From Symbiotaphrina buchneri (Eukaryota; Ascomycota; Symbiotaphrinales; Symbiotaphrinaceae), in NCBI GenBank assembly GCA_001599915.1, contig BCIG01000010.1, forward strand, positions 372,001-436,000: a stretch of DNA of 64,000 bases, in the 5' to 3' direction. Below are positions 11,456-24,300 of this stretch, one piece after another. A program made the translations under genes and the position numbers. The notes under the pieces were generated by a model. The model saw nothing but the letters and a program-made list of their open reading frames with translations. It had not been told where the DNA came from and ran no database searches. Within the stretch, counting starts at the first letter, position 1. Every line of letters begins with the position of its first letter.

Positions 11456-12369
11456 ACGACGTCCGGGGAAGCCTTGTGAAGTTCCTTCGGTCTCGTTTGC
11501 TTTGAGGGCTACGTTGCGAACAGCGTGGTCCGAGCAGTGGATCGTCTTCTTCCGTCATAGATTCAAGCGTTACACACGTTCTTCTTCAGCTTGTCATTTC
11601 AGCGGCGACGTTGCAAAGTCATTGCTCTGGCGCGGCATTTCCAACCGATCTGGACTTTGAGCAGAGTGGCAGGCGATCTACTTAGGTTTCTTGCATGTCG
11701 ACTTTGCCGTCTCTACTGCCTACCTTCATCTCGATGTGTTTTTAGAGGAGTGCGGGTGACTTCCTAGGCTTTGAGCTTGCTGATTGCAGGTGGAGACCAT
11801 TTGCGTGTACTCTAGGTAGTGAAGGAAAAGTGTTGCTTCGAGGCGGGTTTATTGATCAGAGGCGAAGCACGTAGAAGTGATGGTGATATTCTATGTGTGT
11901 GCGTAGTCGTGACTTTGTATGGAGTGCTGTTGTACCTGAATTCCAAGCGCCGTGAGGGCTGAAGTTGACAGGGAGCTTTCCCCGGATTCCGCTAGCTCCC
12001 GGCCCTCGATCGGCGTTGTTGGTTGGAGATCCGAGAACGGCTGCCTGAGCGTGACCCTTGGCCCTGAAACACTTCCTGTTCCTGCCAACTCGTCAGCTCC
12101 AGGCAACTTACCTTACTCTTTCAACCAGCACCGCTCTTGTCCCTGCCGATGAAATATCTACATCAGATGGTCTAGCAAACAGTTCCACAGTAACCAATAG
12201 GTGGTCGCTCTCTTTCTCGGCTTGCGAAGTTGGCACGATCGAAAGCGAAGTCGTGTACGTCATTACACGCCGCCACTTGCGACTTTTCCCCTGAGCCTCG
12301 TCGCGTGGAGCTCTCTTAATCCATAAACTCCTCCGACGTCCAGCATTTACTACGGATTGACTAGCCAAG
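11456..12369. other. Intergenic region, DUF2433 gene to NPC1 gene
   Basis: About 0.91 kb with the 3' flank of the upstream gene and the promoter of the sterol transporter. No gene, RNA or repeat is recognisable; the small frames at 11891-12294 are overlapping and without motif. Confidence 0.5.
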
Positions 12370-15300
12370 ATGCGATGCATATCACTGCTCGCGATACTGC
12401 TGCCGGTCGGGCTGGTGGTAGCGACTGACGACGGCTGGACCCGGAAACATGAAGAAGGAAGATGCGCAATACGGGGCCACTGTGGGAAGAAGTCTTTCTT
12501 TGGCTCACAGCTGCCGTGCCCCGATAATGGGCTCGCTGAAGAACCTAAGAGTGACCTTCGCGACCAGCTCGTGGACATTTGTGGTGAGAAGTGGAGTGAT
12601 GGACCTGTGTGCTGCGACCAGGAACAGGTAAGCCACCCGGAGCTTGTGACACTGTCGTGTCGCTGACCCGATGCATAGTTGGATGCTCTAAGGGATAATC
12701 TGAAGCGTGCCGAATCCATCATTGCGACGTGTCCGGCTTGCAAAGAGAACTTCTTCAACTTGTTCTGCACCTTTACTTGTTCTCCCGATCAATCGACGTT
12801 TCTTAATGTTACGAAGATGCAGACAGCCTCAACAGGGAAGGAGATCGTGACGGAGATAGACTATCTGGTTACAGAGAAATATGGATCTGGAGTCTACGAC
12901 AGTTGTAAGGATGTCAAGTTCTCGGCCACCAACGGCTATGTCATGGACCTGATCGGTGGGGGAGCGAAGAATTATACTGCGTTTCTCAAGTACCTCGGCC
13001 AAGAAAGGGCTCTTGGCGGATCGCCTTTTCAATTGAATTTCCCGGATCCGGAGGGGAGGGAAGTTGATGGAGTCCATGCTATGGACGATACTCCTAAACG
13101 ATGCAACGACACCGACGAAAGATATCGATGTGCCTGTGTGGATTGTCCTGGCTCATGCACCGAACTACCGGAAGTGACTGAAACCCACCGCTGTCACGTC
13201 GGAAAATTACCCTGCCTGTCTTTCGCCATCATCCTCATCTATTGCATATTCTTGCTGTTATTGATCATCGCTGTCGCTGGACACGTTGCGTACCAGAAAC
13301 AGAAGCAAAGGAATAGCGAACGCCTAAGGCTCTTGCAAGATGCCGCACCCAGCGATGACGAAGACGAGGGTGATCTTGTTCACAACGCCGGCATGCTTGA
13401 TCGTCCTCAAAGAAACTACTGGCTGAACTCCGCTCTTGATAATGCGTTCAACCGTCTCGGCAGCTTTTGTGCTACTTACCCCTTGATCACAATAGTCAGC
13501 AGTATTCTCGTTGTTGCATTATTAAGTCTGGGATGGATCAACTTTGAAGTCGAAAGGGACCCTGTCCGCTTGTGGGTTTCTCCTACATCCGCCGCGGCGG
13601 CTGAGAAAGCCTTTTTCGATGAGAGTTTCGGACCATTCTTCAGGGCCGAACAAGCTTTTCTGGTGAACGACACCGGTCCGGTCCTCAGTTACGATACATT
13701 AGGCTGGTGGTTTGATGTTGAAGCTCGAGTGCGACGTCAGAAGGCCTTCGGAACTGGCGTGGTCTTGGATGACGTATGCTTCAAACCAACGGGCGATGCT
13801 TGTGTCGTGCAATCTGTTACAGGTTACTTTGGGGGAAGCTTCGCAAGTGTAGACCCTGACACTTGGGAGTCTGACCTCAAACAATGTGCGGCGTCGCCAG
13901 TGCAATGTCTACCTGACTTTGGCCAACCACTTCAGAAAGACCTTCTCTTTGGTGGGTACGCAGAGACTGGAGATATACTCGATTCAAAAGCTCTTGTTGT
14001 CACATGGGTCGTGGAAAATCATGCCGAAGGCACAGAAGGGGAGAAACGTGCCATGGATTTCGAGGAGAGCCTCAAACGGCTTTTGGTGGATGTTCAAGAC
14101 GAAGCCAAGGAACGGGGGCTCAGGCTCTCCTTCAATACCGAAATCAGTCTGGAGCAAGAGCTGAATAAGACTACGAACACCGATGCGAAAATCGTGGTTG
14201 TAAGTTACATTATTATGTTCATCTACGCCTCGTTGGCTCTGGGCTCGACAGCCCTGGCTGCCAAAACCTTGCTCAACAATCCTATGAACGCACTTGTCGA
14301 ATCCAAGTTCACGCTTGGAGTGTTCGGCATCATCATCGTGCTGATGTCTGTGTCGGCATCTGTTGGATTGTTTTCCGCTGCTGGTATTAAGGTTACACTC
14401 ATCATTGCGGAGGTCATCCCTTTCTTGGTGCTCGCAGTGGGGGTCGACAACATTTTCCTCATCGTGCACGAATTCGAGCGGGTGAACCTGAGCCATCCAG
14501 ATGAAGATGTCGCATTCAGAGTCGCAAAGGCATTGGGAAGGATGGGTCCTAGTATCCTTCTTTCTGCACTTACAGAGACTGTTGCATTTGCGCTTGGTGC
14601 TGCAGTGGGAATGCCCGCTGTTCGTAACTTTGCCGTCTATGCGGCAGGGGCTGTCTTCATCAATGCCATACTACAAGTGACGATGTTCATATCTGTCCTT
14701 ACACTCAACCAAAGAAGGGTGGAAAGTAACCGAGCGGATTGCTTCCCTTGCTTCAAAGTCAGAAAGGCGGATGTTTCTTCCTTGACAAACGGAGGGTTCC
14801 CTTTCATTGGCGAAGAAGAAGGCTTTTTGACCCGGTTTATCCGAAACCATTATGCTCCTGCATTACTGGGTAAGAAGGTCAAGGTGCTTATCGTTGCGCT
14901 CTTCCTGGGTCTCTTCACAATTGGGGTGGCCCTCATGCCCGAGGTCAAGCTCGGGCTGGACCAGAGAATTGCGATACCAAGCGATTCGTATCTCATCTCA
15001 TTCTTCAACGATCTGTATGATTACTTCGGGGCCGGTCCTCCAGTCTATTTTGTCACCCGCGAGTTGAACGTCACTGAAAGGGTGCATCAGCAGCAGCTTT
15101 GTGGACGCTTCTCGACCTGCGAGGAATTCTCTCTCGCCAACGTACTGGAACAGGAGCGAAAGAGACCGGAGATATCCTACATCGCCAGTCCGCCGGCGAG
15201 TTGGATAGATGACTACTTCACCTGGCTCAACCCTGTACTAGAAGATTGCTGCGTTGAAAGTGGTGAAGTATGCTTTGCAGATCGCAATCCTCCGTGGAAT

Positions 15301-16288
15301 ATAAGTCTATACGGGATGCCAGAAGGGGAAGAGTTCATCCATTACCTGGAGAAGTGGATAAAATCCCCTACGGGCGAAGAGTGCCCTCTTGCTGGTCAAG
15401 CAGCTTATGGCAACGCTCTTGTCATCGACACGGAGAAGATCACCATCCCTGCAAGTCACTTCCGAACAAGTCATACGCCTCTCAGAAGTCAGGAAGACTT
15501 TATTGAATCGTACGCCGCGGCTCGTCGGATTGCTGATACAATCACCGAACACACGGGCGTCGAAGTCTTTCCGTACTCGAAGTTCTATATCTTCTTCGAC
15601 CAGTATTCTACTATTGTGCGACTCACTGCTGCGCTTCTCGGCTCGGCCGCAGCTTTAATTCTCGTGATCACTTCCTTCCTCCTGGGCTCCATCAAGACCG
15701 GTGCGATTGTGACAGCCACCGTCATCATGGTGGTCGTCGACATCATTGGCACCATGGCCATCGCCAACGTGTCCCTCAACGCCGTTTCCCTTGTCAACCT
15801 CGTCATCTGTGTCGGTATCGGGGTCGAATTCTGCGCACACATTGCCCGCGCTTTCATGTTCCCCTCGAGCAGCGTCATGGAGCAGACCAAGAACAAGTTC
15901 CGCGGGAGAGATCAGCGGGCTTGGGCTGCTCTGGTCAATGTCGGGGCGAGCGTGTTCAGCGGCATCACGATCACGAAGCTACTGGGGGTGTTTGTGCTTG
16001 CGTTTACGCGGAGTAAGATCTTTGAGATCTACTACTTCCGGATCTGGCTCGCGCTGGTCATCTTCGCGGCCACGCATGCGCTCGTGTTTCTACCGGTGGC
16101 ACTGAGCTTATTTGGAGGTGTAGGTGAGTTTGCGAACTGATTCTTCCTCTATCCAAGTCCACGAGCTGATGATCGGTCAAGGCTACATTGACCCCGAATC
16201 GGACGGCGGCTTGCAGGAGGATCTTGCTGCGAGGAGGTATCGCGCGTTACTGCCGGAAGATGAGTATGACTCGGAGGATGAGATGTAG
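12370..16288 (+). CDS. NCR1: NPC1/Ncr1-type vacuolar or endosomal sterol transporter
   Basis: Predicted 1269-residue multi-pass membrane protein of the Niemann-Pick C1 family, which takes sterol from the vacuole/endosome lumen into the limiting membrane. Exons 12370..12627, 12679..16123, 16182..16288. A signal peptide (MRCISLLAILLPVGLVVA) leads into the cysteine-rich N-terminal sterol-binding domain (GRCAIRGHCGKKSFFGSQLP, CPACKENFFNLFCTFTCSP). TM1 lies near residue 290 (LSFAIILIYCIFLLLLIIA). The middle lumenal domain precedes the sterol-sensing domain at about 595-760 (KIVVVSYIIMFIYASLALGS, FLVLAVGVDNIFLIVHEFER, ILLSALTETVAFALG). The C-terminal lumenal domain is cysteine-rich (EDCCVESGEVC), followed by the last helices (GVEFCAHIARAF). 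The short third exon replaces a stop in the intron read-through and gives an acidic tail with a di-leucine (RALLPEDEYDSEDEM), a plausible vacuolar sorting signal. Length matches the family. Confidence 0.96.
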
Positions 16289-16716
16289 ATGCAGCAGAGC
16301 GCATCCGGCGTTGAGCCATCGACTGTCGGCAATCCTAGCATTTCACACGCATGGTTCGATAGAGGTTCAATAGCAGCAAGCTTATATCAATTGATTCGCG
16401 GAACGATGGTCTGCCTTGAGGCGTTATTCGAATCCGTTCACATGAACTTGGCATCTCCAATTCTCTCTTAGTCGATTCGATAAGACAGCGTCCGAGCAAG
16501 CTGCAGGGCGGTGCGCCGGTTTGGCCGTCGGCGAAGTTAAAGAAAGCTTCGCCATCTGGCAAGCTTGACTCTCATCCTGTCCCCATACAGTCCAGACCTA
16601 AATCCCAGTGCCTGAACTTGCCCCAATCCGCCTAAGGTGCACAGTCAAGATGGGCTAGGTCGCAGCGCCTGCTTGATCCCATTGGCTGCGAGTGCGCTCC
16701 CCGTCTCGGCGCGATG

Positions 16717-16737
16717 CGATAAGGAAGAGCGTTATCG
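16717..16737. promoter_or_regulatory. Pair of HGATAR motifs upstream of guanine deaminase
   Basis: CGATAA at 16717-16722 on the plus strand and TTATCG at 16732-16737 (CGATAA on the minus strand) form a closely spaced inverted pair about 370 nt upstream of the deaminase ATG. HGATAR is the binding core of AreA/NIT2 nitrogen-control factors, which favour paired sites. The motif is short, so chance occurrence is possible. Confidence 0.4.
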
Positions 16738-16987
16738 TAGCTCCAAAACGAACCCCTCACATCCATCATCATCCCGGCGCGCACAGAGACCCTTCATCGT
16801 AGGAGGAGAAGTCATGAGCATTATTAGCCAATTATTGTATCTAATAATGCCACTGACCAACCCACTCACACAGGTATCTTACTGCACCTAGCTAGCTACC
16901 TTACCTTAGCTCCAGGTCCCGCGACCCGCCCGCGCTCTTGCTGACGTCCTGGGACGGACATGGATCGTCTCATGTATAGCTGGGAAA

Positions 16988-16994
16988 TATATAA
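16988..16994 (+). promoter_or_regulatory. TATA-like element of guanine deaminase
   Basis: TATATAA, 106 nt before the start codon at 17100, followed by a C/T-rich stretch typical of fungal transcription start regions. Inferred from position and sequence only. Confidence 0.4.
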
Positions 16995-17099
16995 CTTAGA
17001 CCCTCACCATCTACCCCCACCGCCCTACGTCGCTGTTCGTCTGTCTCCCCTCTGGCCGTCAACCCTCAATCCCTCAAACCCTTCCCATCCGCTGCCAAA

Positions 17100-18836
17100 A
17101 TGTCCTGCCTCCCCTTCTTCACCCGCAAGGCGTCCGCCTCCGCGACAGCCCACAGCTGCAACTGCCATTCCCCCAGCCACAGCTTCCCCGCCTACGCCGA
17201 CTCCACTCCCGAAATCGACGTCCCTCCACCGGCCTACAGCGCCAGCGCCAGCGCCGCCAGCACGAAGCCCTGCGCGACCATCTACTACGGCCGCATCGTG
17301 CACTCCAAGTCGCTCAAGAAGATCGAGGTGCTGCCGGCCGCGGCGCTGGGCGTTGACGCTCAGGGAAAGATCTGCTTCGTGGATGCGGACGTCAAGAGCG
17401 GTGATAAGGCCCGGGAGAAATATGCGGACAAGGGCTTTGGGAAGGCGAAGGTGGTGACCCTGGGGAAACTCCAGTTTTTGTTCCCCGGGTTGGTGGATAC
17501 GCATTTTGTGAGTTAGATCTCCTTGCTCGAGCGTCTAGGGCTTGCATGCCCTGTGTGGTGGGATATATCTGGGGTCTTTTCATTCCCACGGGGTTCAATT
17601 GGCTGATATTTGTTCGCTCTGCCCAACAGCACGCCCCTCAATGGCCCAACAACGCCATCGGCATGGAGTGGCCGCTACACGAATGGGTAGTGCACATGAC
17701 GGACCCAATCGAGGCCTCCTACGCCGACACCTCCAAGGCTGAGCGGGTGTACTCGAAGTTAGTCCCGCGACTACTCGAAAACGGGACGACATGTGCGGCA
17801 TACAACTCCACGATCCACGTGCCGGCGACCAAGGTGCTGGCTGACCAGGCGCTCAAGTTCGGCCAGCGCGCCCTCGTCGGCAAGCTGTGCATCAACCTCC
17901 GCGTCACGTCCGGCAATGGCGAGCGCAGCGTCGATGAGGGCCTCGATCATTCGATGGAAATTATTAAGTATTGCAAGAAAATTGATCCGGAGGGAAATCT
18001 TGTTAGGGGCTGTATCCAGCCGAGAGTGGCCACGTATTTGACCAAGGATTATCTCAAGGGCTTGGGCAAATTGACGCAGGAGACGGATGATAAGCCGCTG
18101 CCTGTACAGTTTCACATGAGTGGTGAGTATCCCACCGTCTTCGTCCAGCACGCAACGACACACTGACCACCTCCGGGCAGAGGCCATGTCGGACGTCGAC
18201 CTCTTCAAGAAGATGTACCCGGAAGCGCCCAGCTACGCCTCAATGTATGAGTCGCTGGGACTAATGCACTCCGAGACCGTCGCCGCGCACTGCATCCACC
18301 TGACACCGCTCGACATCGAAGTACTGCGCCGAACGGGCGCCGGCGTAGCGCACAACCCGACCAGCAACACATGCCTGACAGACGGGGAGTGCATGGTGCG
18401 CGAGCTGCTCAACCACGGCGTCAAAGTGGGGCTGGGCACCGACTGCAGCGCGGGCTACTCGCCCAGCATCCTGGAGGGCATGCGGCAGGCCAGCAACGTG
18501 TCGCGGCACCGCACCATGCACACCGGCGACGACAAGCTCAAGCTCTCCCTCGAGGAGGTCGTGTATCTCGGCACCATGGGCGGCGCGGGCGTCATGGGCC
18601 TGCAGGACAAGATTGGGAATTTTGAGGTCGGCAAGGAGTTTGATGCCCTCCTCATTGATCTAGGCTTGGATGATAATGTCAATATTGAGGGCTGGGAGCA
18701 TGATCAGCGCGCGCTGGTCGCGAAGTGGGTCTTCCTGGGTGATGATAGGACGATTAGGAAGGTCTTTGTTAGGGGCAAGCTCGTGGCTGGCAAGGACTTG
18801 AAGGAGGAGAGGATGTATGTCATGGAGAAGATGTAG
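17100..18836 (+). CDS. Guanine deaminase
   Basis: Predicted 518-residue amidohydrolase-superfamily enzyme that converts guanine to xanthine and ammonia in the cytosol. Exons 17100..17507, 17630..18122, 18181..18836. The zinc-binding HxH is created by splicing: exon 1 ends PGLVDTHF and exon 2 begins HAPQWPNN, giving DTHFHAPQ. Other expected elements are present: MEWPLHEWVV, TTCAAYNSTIHVPAT, a QFHMSE metal-ligand strand (split by intron 2), AAHCIHLTPLDIEVLRRTGA, VAHNPTSN, and the aspartate ligand in VGLGTDCSAGYSPSILEGMR. Residues 1-60 are an unusual Cys/Ser/Ala-rich extension (MSCLPFFTRKASASATAH) before the conserved core starts at about KPCATIYYG. Its product is the substrate of the xanthine dehydrogenase at 58.4-63.0 kb. 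The next gene, an amidase, lies tail to tail. Confidence 0.94.
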
Positions 18837-18920
18837 AGGCAGAGTATCTCGAGGAAAAGTATGTGTATATAGTTTGGTAGACGGTAGATAAATGCATGTC
18901 TTTTGAGTCTAGTATATGCA

Positions 18921-20715
18921 TCATTTCTGCGCTAAAATGTCTTTCAGTTCCGTCTTCGGCAGCTTATACGGCCGTCGCTGGCTCCGCACGTTTGTCAATT
19001 GCTCAAAGGCATATGCAACCTTGATCAGCTTCTCCTCTGTATACGCTTTGCTCAGGAAACTGATACAAAACCTAGGCACGAAATTAGCCCACTGCTGGTT
19101 GCATCAATCAGTATCAGCAGGTCACTTACGGAACACCTGGAGCGATTTCCACGAGGTCGCCCCTATCGTTCATCTTGACCTTCGTGCCTTCGGGGTAGAA
19201 GCCCAATGGCACCGTGACTACAGGACAACCCAGCTTCGCCGCAAAGCTGATGGCGATCTGAGAGACCGAGGGCACTGCAAAAAGATCTAGATCATGCCTC
19301 TTCAGCGCACCCAGGATCCCGCCTTCGCCGGCGTACTGTAAGTGCTTTTCCCGCGCGGCGTTGTACTCAGCACCCTCCGGATTGGATTTTTGCGCCGCGA
19401 GGAAGCGCTCGATGTCTCTTGACGGGTACTCCTCTTCCGGCTTCGACTTGGTGAACTCGATAATGTCGTCAAGGCTATGCATGTTGTTTGGGTTCTCAAC
19501 AAGCGTGGCCAAGAAAGAGTTCACCGCCAGCTTAAAGTCCCCCGCCATGACGGCCATCTTGTCGGCCTTCTCAAGCTTATGGTATTCCTCAGCTGCTGTG
19601 AAGTCTGTGTTGTCTACCACCGTTGCGCCGGCGCTTTCCAGTGTCTTCAGAGCCGCCTCGAATGCTTGCATTAATGGTTCGGCGACCTCGAAGAAGCTGT
19701 TACGTGGGACACCAATGCGCATGCCGGTCAAGTCCGTGCCATTGCAGGCTGCAGAGAAATCTGGAATGGAACCCCATGGTATTTGGGAAGTCATATCGTC
19801 GTGGGGGCTCTTCCCGGCAATAGCGTTAAGGATGAGTGCGGAGTCTTTCGTCGTCCGGGCCATCGGACCAACTGTGTCTTGCCGGTAGGAGATGGGGATG
19901 ACAGAATTTCGGGCTGTCAGGCCAACAGTTGGCTTAATACCAACAAGTGCGGCCTTCTCAGAGGGGTACGTGATACTGCCGTCAGTCTATACGTTCCCGT
20001 CAGTAAATGAAATTCACTAAGCCCGCCACCCTCTGTAATGAGATATAGCACTCACTTCCGTCCCAATCGTGGCAAAAGCCAATGCCAGTGCACTGGCAGT
20101 TCCCGAGCCAGAACTACTCCCACTGGGATCCTGTTTCTCCACAAAGGCCCCGTAGCACTGGCCCCCTCTTGCGCTCCATCCGTTGCTTCCATTATTGGAA
20201 CGGAAGTTGGCCCATTCGGATAGGTTCGCGGTACCTAGAAGCACCGCACCAGCATCACGCAGGTTCGTTGCTACCGTCGCTTCATGGGCTGGGCGCACAC
20301 CCAGGAGGGCGAATGAGCCAGCAGATTCGAAGGTAGGCTCGAGAGTAAAGATGTTATCTTTCAGCAAAATCGGGACGCCATGAAGGGGGCTGTAGCAATG
20401 GTTAGCTGCCTTATTCGAGAGTAGATGTGCGTAGACAGAAGCTTACCCTCTTCGCCCTGTTTTGTTGCGTTCATCGTCCAGAGCTTGTGCGATCTTGAGC
20501 GCATTCGGGTTGACCTCGATAACAGCATGAAACTCGTCATTGACCTCCGATATTCGTGCTGTATATGCTTTGACAAGGTCTACAGAGTTGAAGGTTCCAT
20601 TGTCGAAGCCATTGGCTATATCCTCCAAGGTGATGTCCAGGAGGGAAGCTGTAGATCTGTGAGTTCCACAACGCTTCTGCAATCAAAGGATAACACCACA
20701 CTCACGGAGAGCCAT
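18921..20715 (-). CDS. Amidase-signature-family hydrolase
   Basis: Predicted 517-residue amidase-signature enzyme that hydrolyses an amide bond and releases ammonia or an amine; the substrate cannot be told. Exons (in reading order): 20706..20715, 20447..20648, 20056..20389, 19130..19986, 18921..19071; the total is 1554 nt, all phases consistent. Exon 1 is only ten nt (Met-Ala-Leu and one base) and joins to give MALPSLLDITLEDIANGF, the usual start of this fungal subfamily. Catalytic Lys lies in PLHGVPILLKDN (about 75-86), and the Ser-cisSer region in DPSGSSSGSGTASALALAF followed by GTETDGSITYPS (an intron falls between Glu and Thr). The family consensus GGSSGGSA is here GSSSGSGTA, still with both serines. 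No signal peptide is seen with this start, so a cytosolic enzyme is inferred. The start exon is the least certain part. Confidence 0.88.
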
Positions 20716-21326
20716 TCTGCTACGTCTCGACCTTCAAAAGGCAGATTGTGTATATGTGAAGTCAGACTGTTTATTACTCAACCTTTTATCACAGGTGCCG
20801 AAGATCTAGGCCGCCAACTAGTCCGCTCACCAGTCACCGAGTCACCGACAACGAGATTCGTAGACGTCGGCAGCGTGTGATATCCCCAACATGCTGAAGA
20901 AAGAAAACGCAATGGTAGAATCCATTACGTGCTGATATAGTCGCCCGGTTGAGCACCTGCCTTTTCAAGCTGGATGGTGCGGCCAGGCCGTGGAAAAAGT
21001 GATCCCTTTTACTTCGTACATCAGGCCGTCGGCCAAAGCACACGCTATCGTGCCCAATAAAGAATGACGCGCTGTTGCAATCGCCGTCCATCTAGGTTGC
21101 CGTAGACTTGTTCCTGAACACCATAGTTGGTGAATACCGGTCGCCGTACTCATTCATGCTTGGTGCTCGAGTCCTGTTTCCGCTAGCGCCAAACGGCTGT
21201 CAATAATTTTTTGGAAAGCCCTGAAATCATCCCAGCTCCCCATCCCCCACAAAGCAGCGTTCGCGCTCGAGGGCAATTTTTTCATTAGAACCCCGGCCCT
21301 AGACAAATTTAAGTCATCTATTCACG
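20716..21326. other. Divergent promoter region, amidase and importin genes
   Basis: About 0.61 kb between two divergently read genes. A minus-strand frame near 20870-20935 starts like a signal peptide (MDSTIAFSFFSMLGISHA) but has no good in-frame splice to the amidase and was not adopted. No other feature seen. Confidence 0.45.
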
Positions 21327-24300
21327 ATGGATGAACAGCAGTTCGTACAACTGCTGGAGAGTGTTCTCGCTCGTATGCTTCTCCCCAGACCCGCCGGGAT
21401 CAAGGATCTTTTACTGATTCCACATTACAGCGGACACTGAACGTGTGAAGGCCGCGACAGCGACCCTTCGAAAGAACTACTACACATCTCCTGCCTCACT
21501 GACATTACTCCTCCACATCCTCACAACAAACGAGTCCCAGCAACTGCGGCAGCTTGCTGCGGTTGAAGCGCGGTCACTCGTGCCAAAACATTGGGTCACA
21601 TTGCCCGAAGTACAGAAACCACAGATCAGAGAGTCTCTTCTGCAATCTACACTTAATGAGCAGAATACGCTTGTCCGCCATTCCTCTGCACGCGTCATCT
21701 CTGCCATAGCAAAGATCGACCTCCAAGATGGGGCGTGGGCCGATCTGCCTGCATTTCTGCGGCGCGCCGCGACCAGCCAAACGGCTTCCCACAGAGAAGT
21801 GGCCATCTACATCCTCTTCACTCTGATGGAGACCATGGCAGATGGGTTTGTGGAGCAATTCGACGACCTATTCGCACTATTTGGCAACACAATCAAAGAC
21901 CCAGAAAGTGCCGAGGTCCGAATAAATACCATGCTTGCGCTCAGCAAGATTGCCATGGTGTTGGATGCAGATGAGAATGAAAAGGCTCTGAATTCATTCC
22001 GCAGCCTTCTGCCCGAGATGGTGGCAGTCCTCAAGGACGCAGTTGATGCTGGCGACGAAGATCGGACTATGCAAGCATTCGAAGTGTTCCAGACATTGCT
22101 CGGGTGCGACGCTCAGCTCCTTGCAAGCCACTTCAAGGACTTGATACAATTTATGCTCGAATTGGCATCGCAGACAGAACTGGCCGATGAGTCACGCGCT
22201 CAAGCCTTGTCATTCTTGATGCAGTGCGTCAAGTATCGTAAATTGAAGGTCCAGGGTATCAAGGCTGGAGAGCAGCTGACCCTCAAATCGCTCCAAATCG
22301 TGACGGAGCTTGGAGATGCGGAAGAAGACGACGACGATATCACCCCCGCGCGCACAGCCCTAGGTCTGTTGGATCAGTTAGCCTCCAGTCTCCCACCTAG
22401 CCAGGTCATTGTGCCCCTTCTTCACGCCCTAGGGCCGTACGTCAACAACACCAATCCGGACTACCGTCGAGCCGGTATCCTAGCGCTAGGCGCCTGCGTT
22501 GAAGGTGCACCGGATTTCATAATGACCCAGTTGAAAGAGATCATGCCTATGGTATTGCGATTACTAGAAGACCCCGAAGTGAAGGTACGACAAGCTACGC
22601 TGAGTGCCGTTGCATTGTTGGCCGATGACCTGGCGGAAGAACTTGGCAAGTTCCATGAGAAACTTGTGCCTGCTCTCGTCTCAAACTTGGATCAGGCGAT
22701 GGCTGCTGCGGCCGCAAATAACAAAGCCAGTCTGGAAATCATCAAGGCGGGCTGTACTGCACTTGACCCTGTCATCGAAGGGATTGAAGAGGAGCATATC
22801 GTGAAGTATGTGCCGGAGCTGGCGCCCAGGTTGAGTCATCTCTTCAGTCATCCGGACTTCAAGGTCAAAGCTGCTGCTGCCGGAGCCTTGGGTTCCCTTG
22901 CCGCTGCTGCTGGCGAAAAGTTTATCCCCTACTTTGAACAAACCATGAACGCTCTCGCTCCATATATTACTATCAAGGATAGTGATGAAGAGCTAGAACT
23001 GAGAGGGGTGGTTTGCGAGGCTATGGGTAATATAGCTTCCGCTGTCGGGCGGGATCCATTCCGGCCGTATGTCCAACCCTTGATGCAGGCCAGCGAGGAA
23101 GCGCTACATCTTGGAAACTCGAGATTAAAAGAGACGAGCTACATTCTCTGGAGCACCATGGCTAAAGTGTATGAGGAAGAATTTGCGCCTTTCTTGCGAG
23201 GAGTGGTTCAAGGGCTTTTCCAAAGCTTGGAACAGGAAGAAGCAAATTTGGAGGTGGAGCTTGGGGAAGAAGCTCAAGATCTGTTGGGCCAAGAAGTCAC
23301 CATTGCCGGTCGAAAGATAAAAGTCGCCGCTGCTGGTGATGAGAGCAAGATCGTTCCGGCTGATGAAGACGAGGACGATGTTGTAGATGCTGGCGAAGGT
23401 GACGATGACGATGCATGGGAGGAGCTGGGAGCGGTCACAGCAGTGGCACTGGAGAAGGAGATTGCGATCGAGGTTTTCGGAGATATTCTAACCCATACCC
23501 GGGTGAAATTCCTCCCTTATCTTCAGAAGACTATTGAGGAGGTCTTGCCGCTTTGCGAGCATGACTACGAAGGGGTTCGAAAAGCAGCCATGGGCACTTC
23601 GTGGCGAGCATATGCATGCCTTTGGGCGATTGAAGAGGAGAAAATGGGCAAATGGCAACCTGGTTTGCCCCTCAAAGTCCAGCCAACAGAGGTTTTGAAG
23701 AAGCTGGCCGCCTTGGTTGTGCCAGCTACTCTTGCCATTTGGCCTGATGAATCTGACAGGTGAGACTATATTTTGATAACTGTTTCTCTTTGAACCTCAT
23801 CTTGTATGATGACACTACTTCGTTAATCCCAGCTCACTCAGATGCACAAAGTGCTGTTGATGAGAACACGAATCTGCTGCTGACATTACTACTTATCTGC
23901 TTCGTTCATTCTGTTTGTCGAGTATGGGCCGATGCTGATGCTCGTACAGAGGTTGCACGACCGATATCAACAGGAACCTTGCTGTAGTCCTCAAAACCTG
24001 CGGTCCGGCTATCCTCAGCAGTGAACAAGTCTTGCAACAAATCAGCACAACCTTGACCCTTATCCTTACCAAGCAACACATGTGTCAACAAGACCTGGGC
24101 GATGAGGAACTTGAAGACATCATGATGGAGTCATCTGAATATGACTGGTTGGTCATTGACACTGCCATGGATGTTGTTGTTGGTTTAGCTACTGCTCTGG
24201 GTCCGACCTTCGGCGAACTGTGGAAGGTTTTCGAAAAGTCCATCTTGAAGTATGCTAGCAGCCCGGACCCGAACGAGCGTCGCACCGCCGTAGGGGCCAT

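Larger units (their letters stand above)
16289..17099. other. Intergenic region upstream of guanine deaminase
   Basis: About 0.81 kb. It holds the 3' flank of the sterol transporter and the promoter of the guanine deaminase gene, including two GATA motifs and a TATA-like element listed separately. No gene seen. Confidence 0.5.

Noticed and set aside
20875-20926. Signal-peptide-like start upstream of the amidase
   Set aside because: The frame stops soon after and offers only a poor donor; the ten-nt exon at 20706-20715 gives a better family match and consistent phases.
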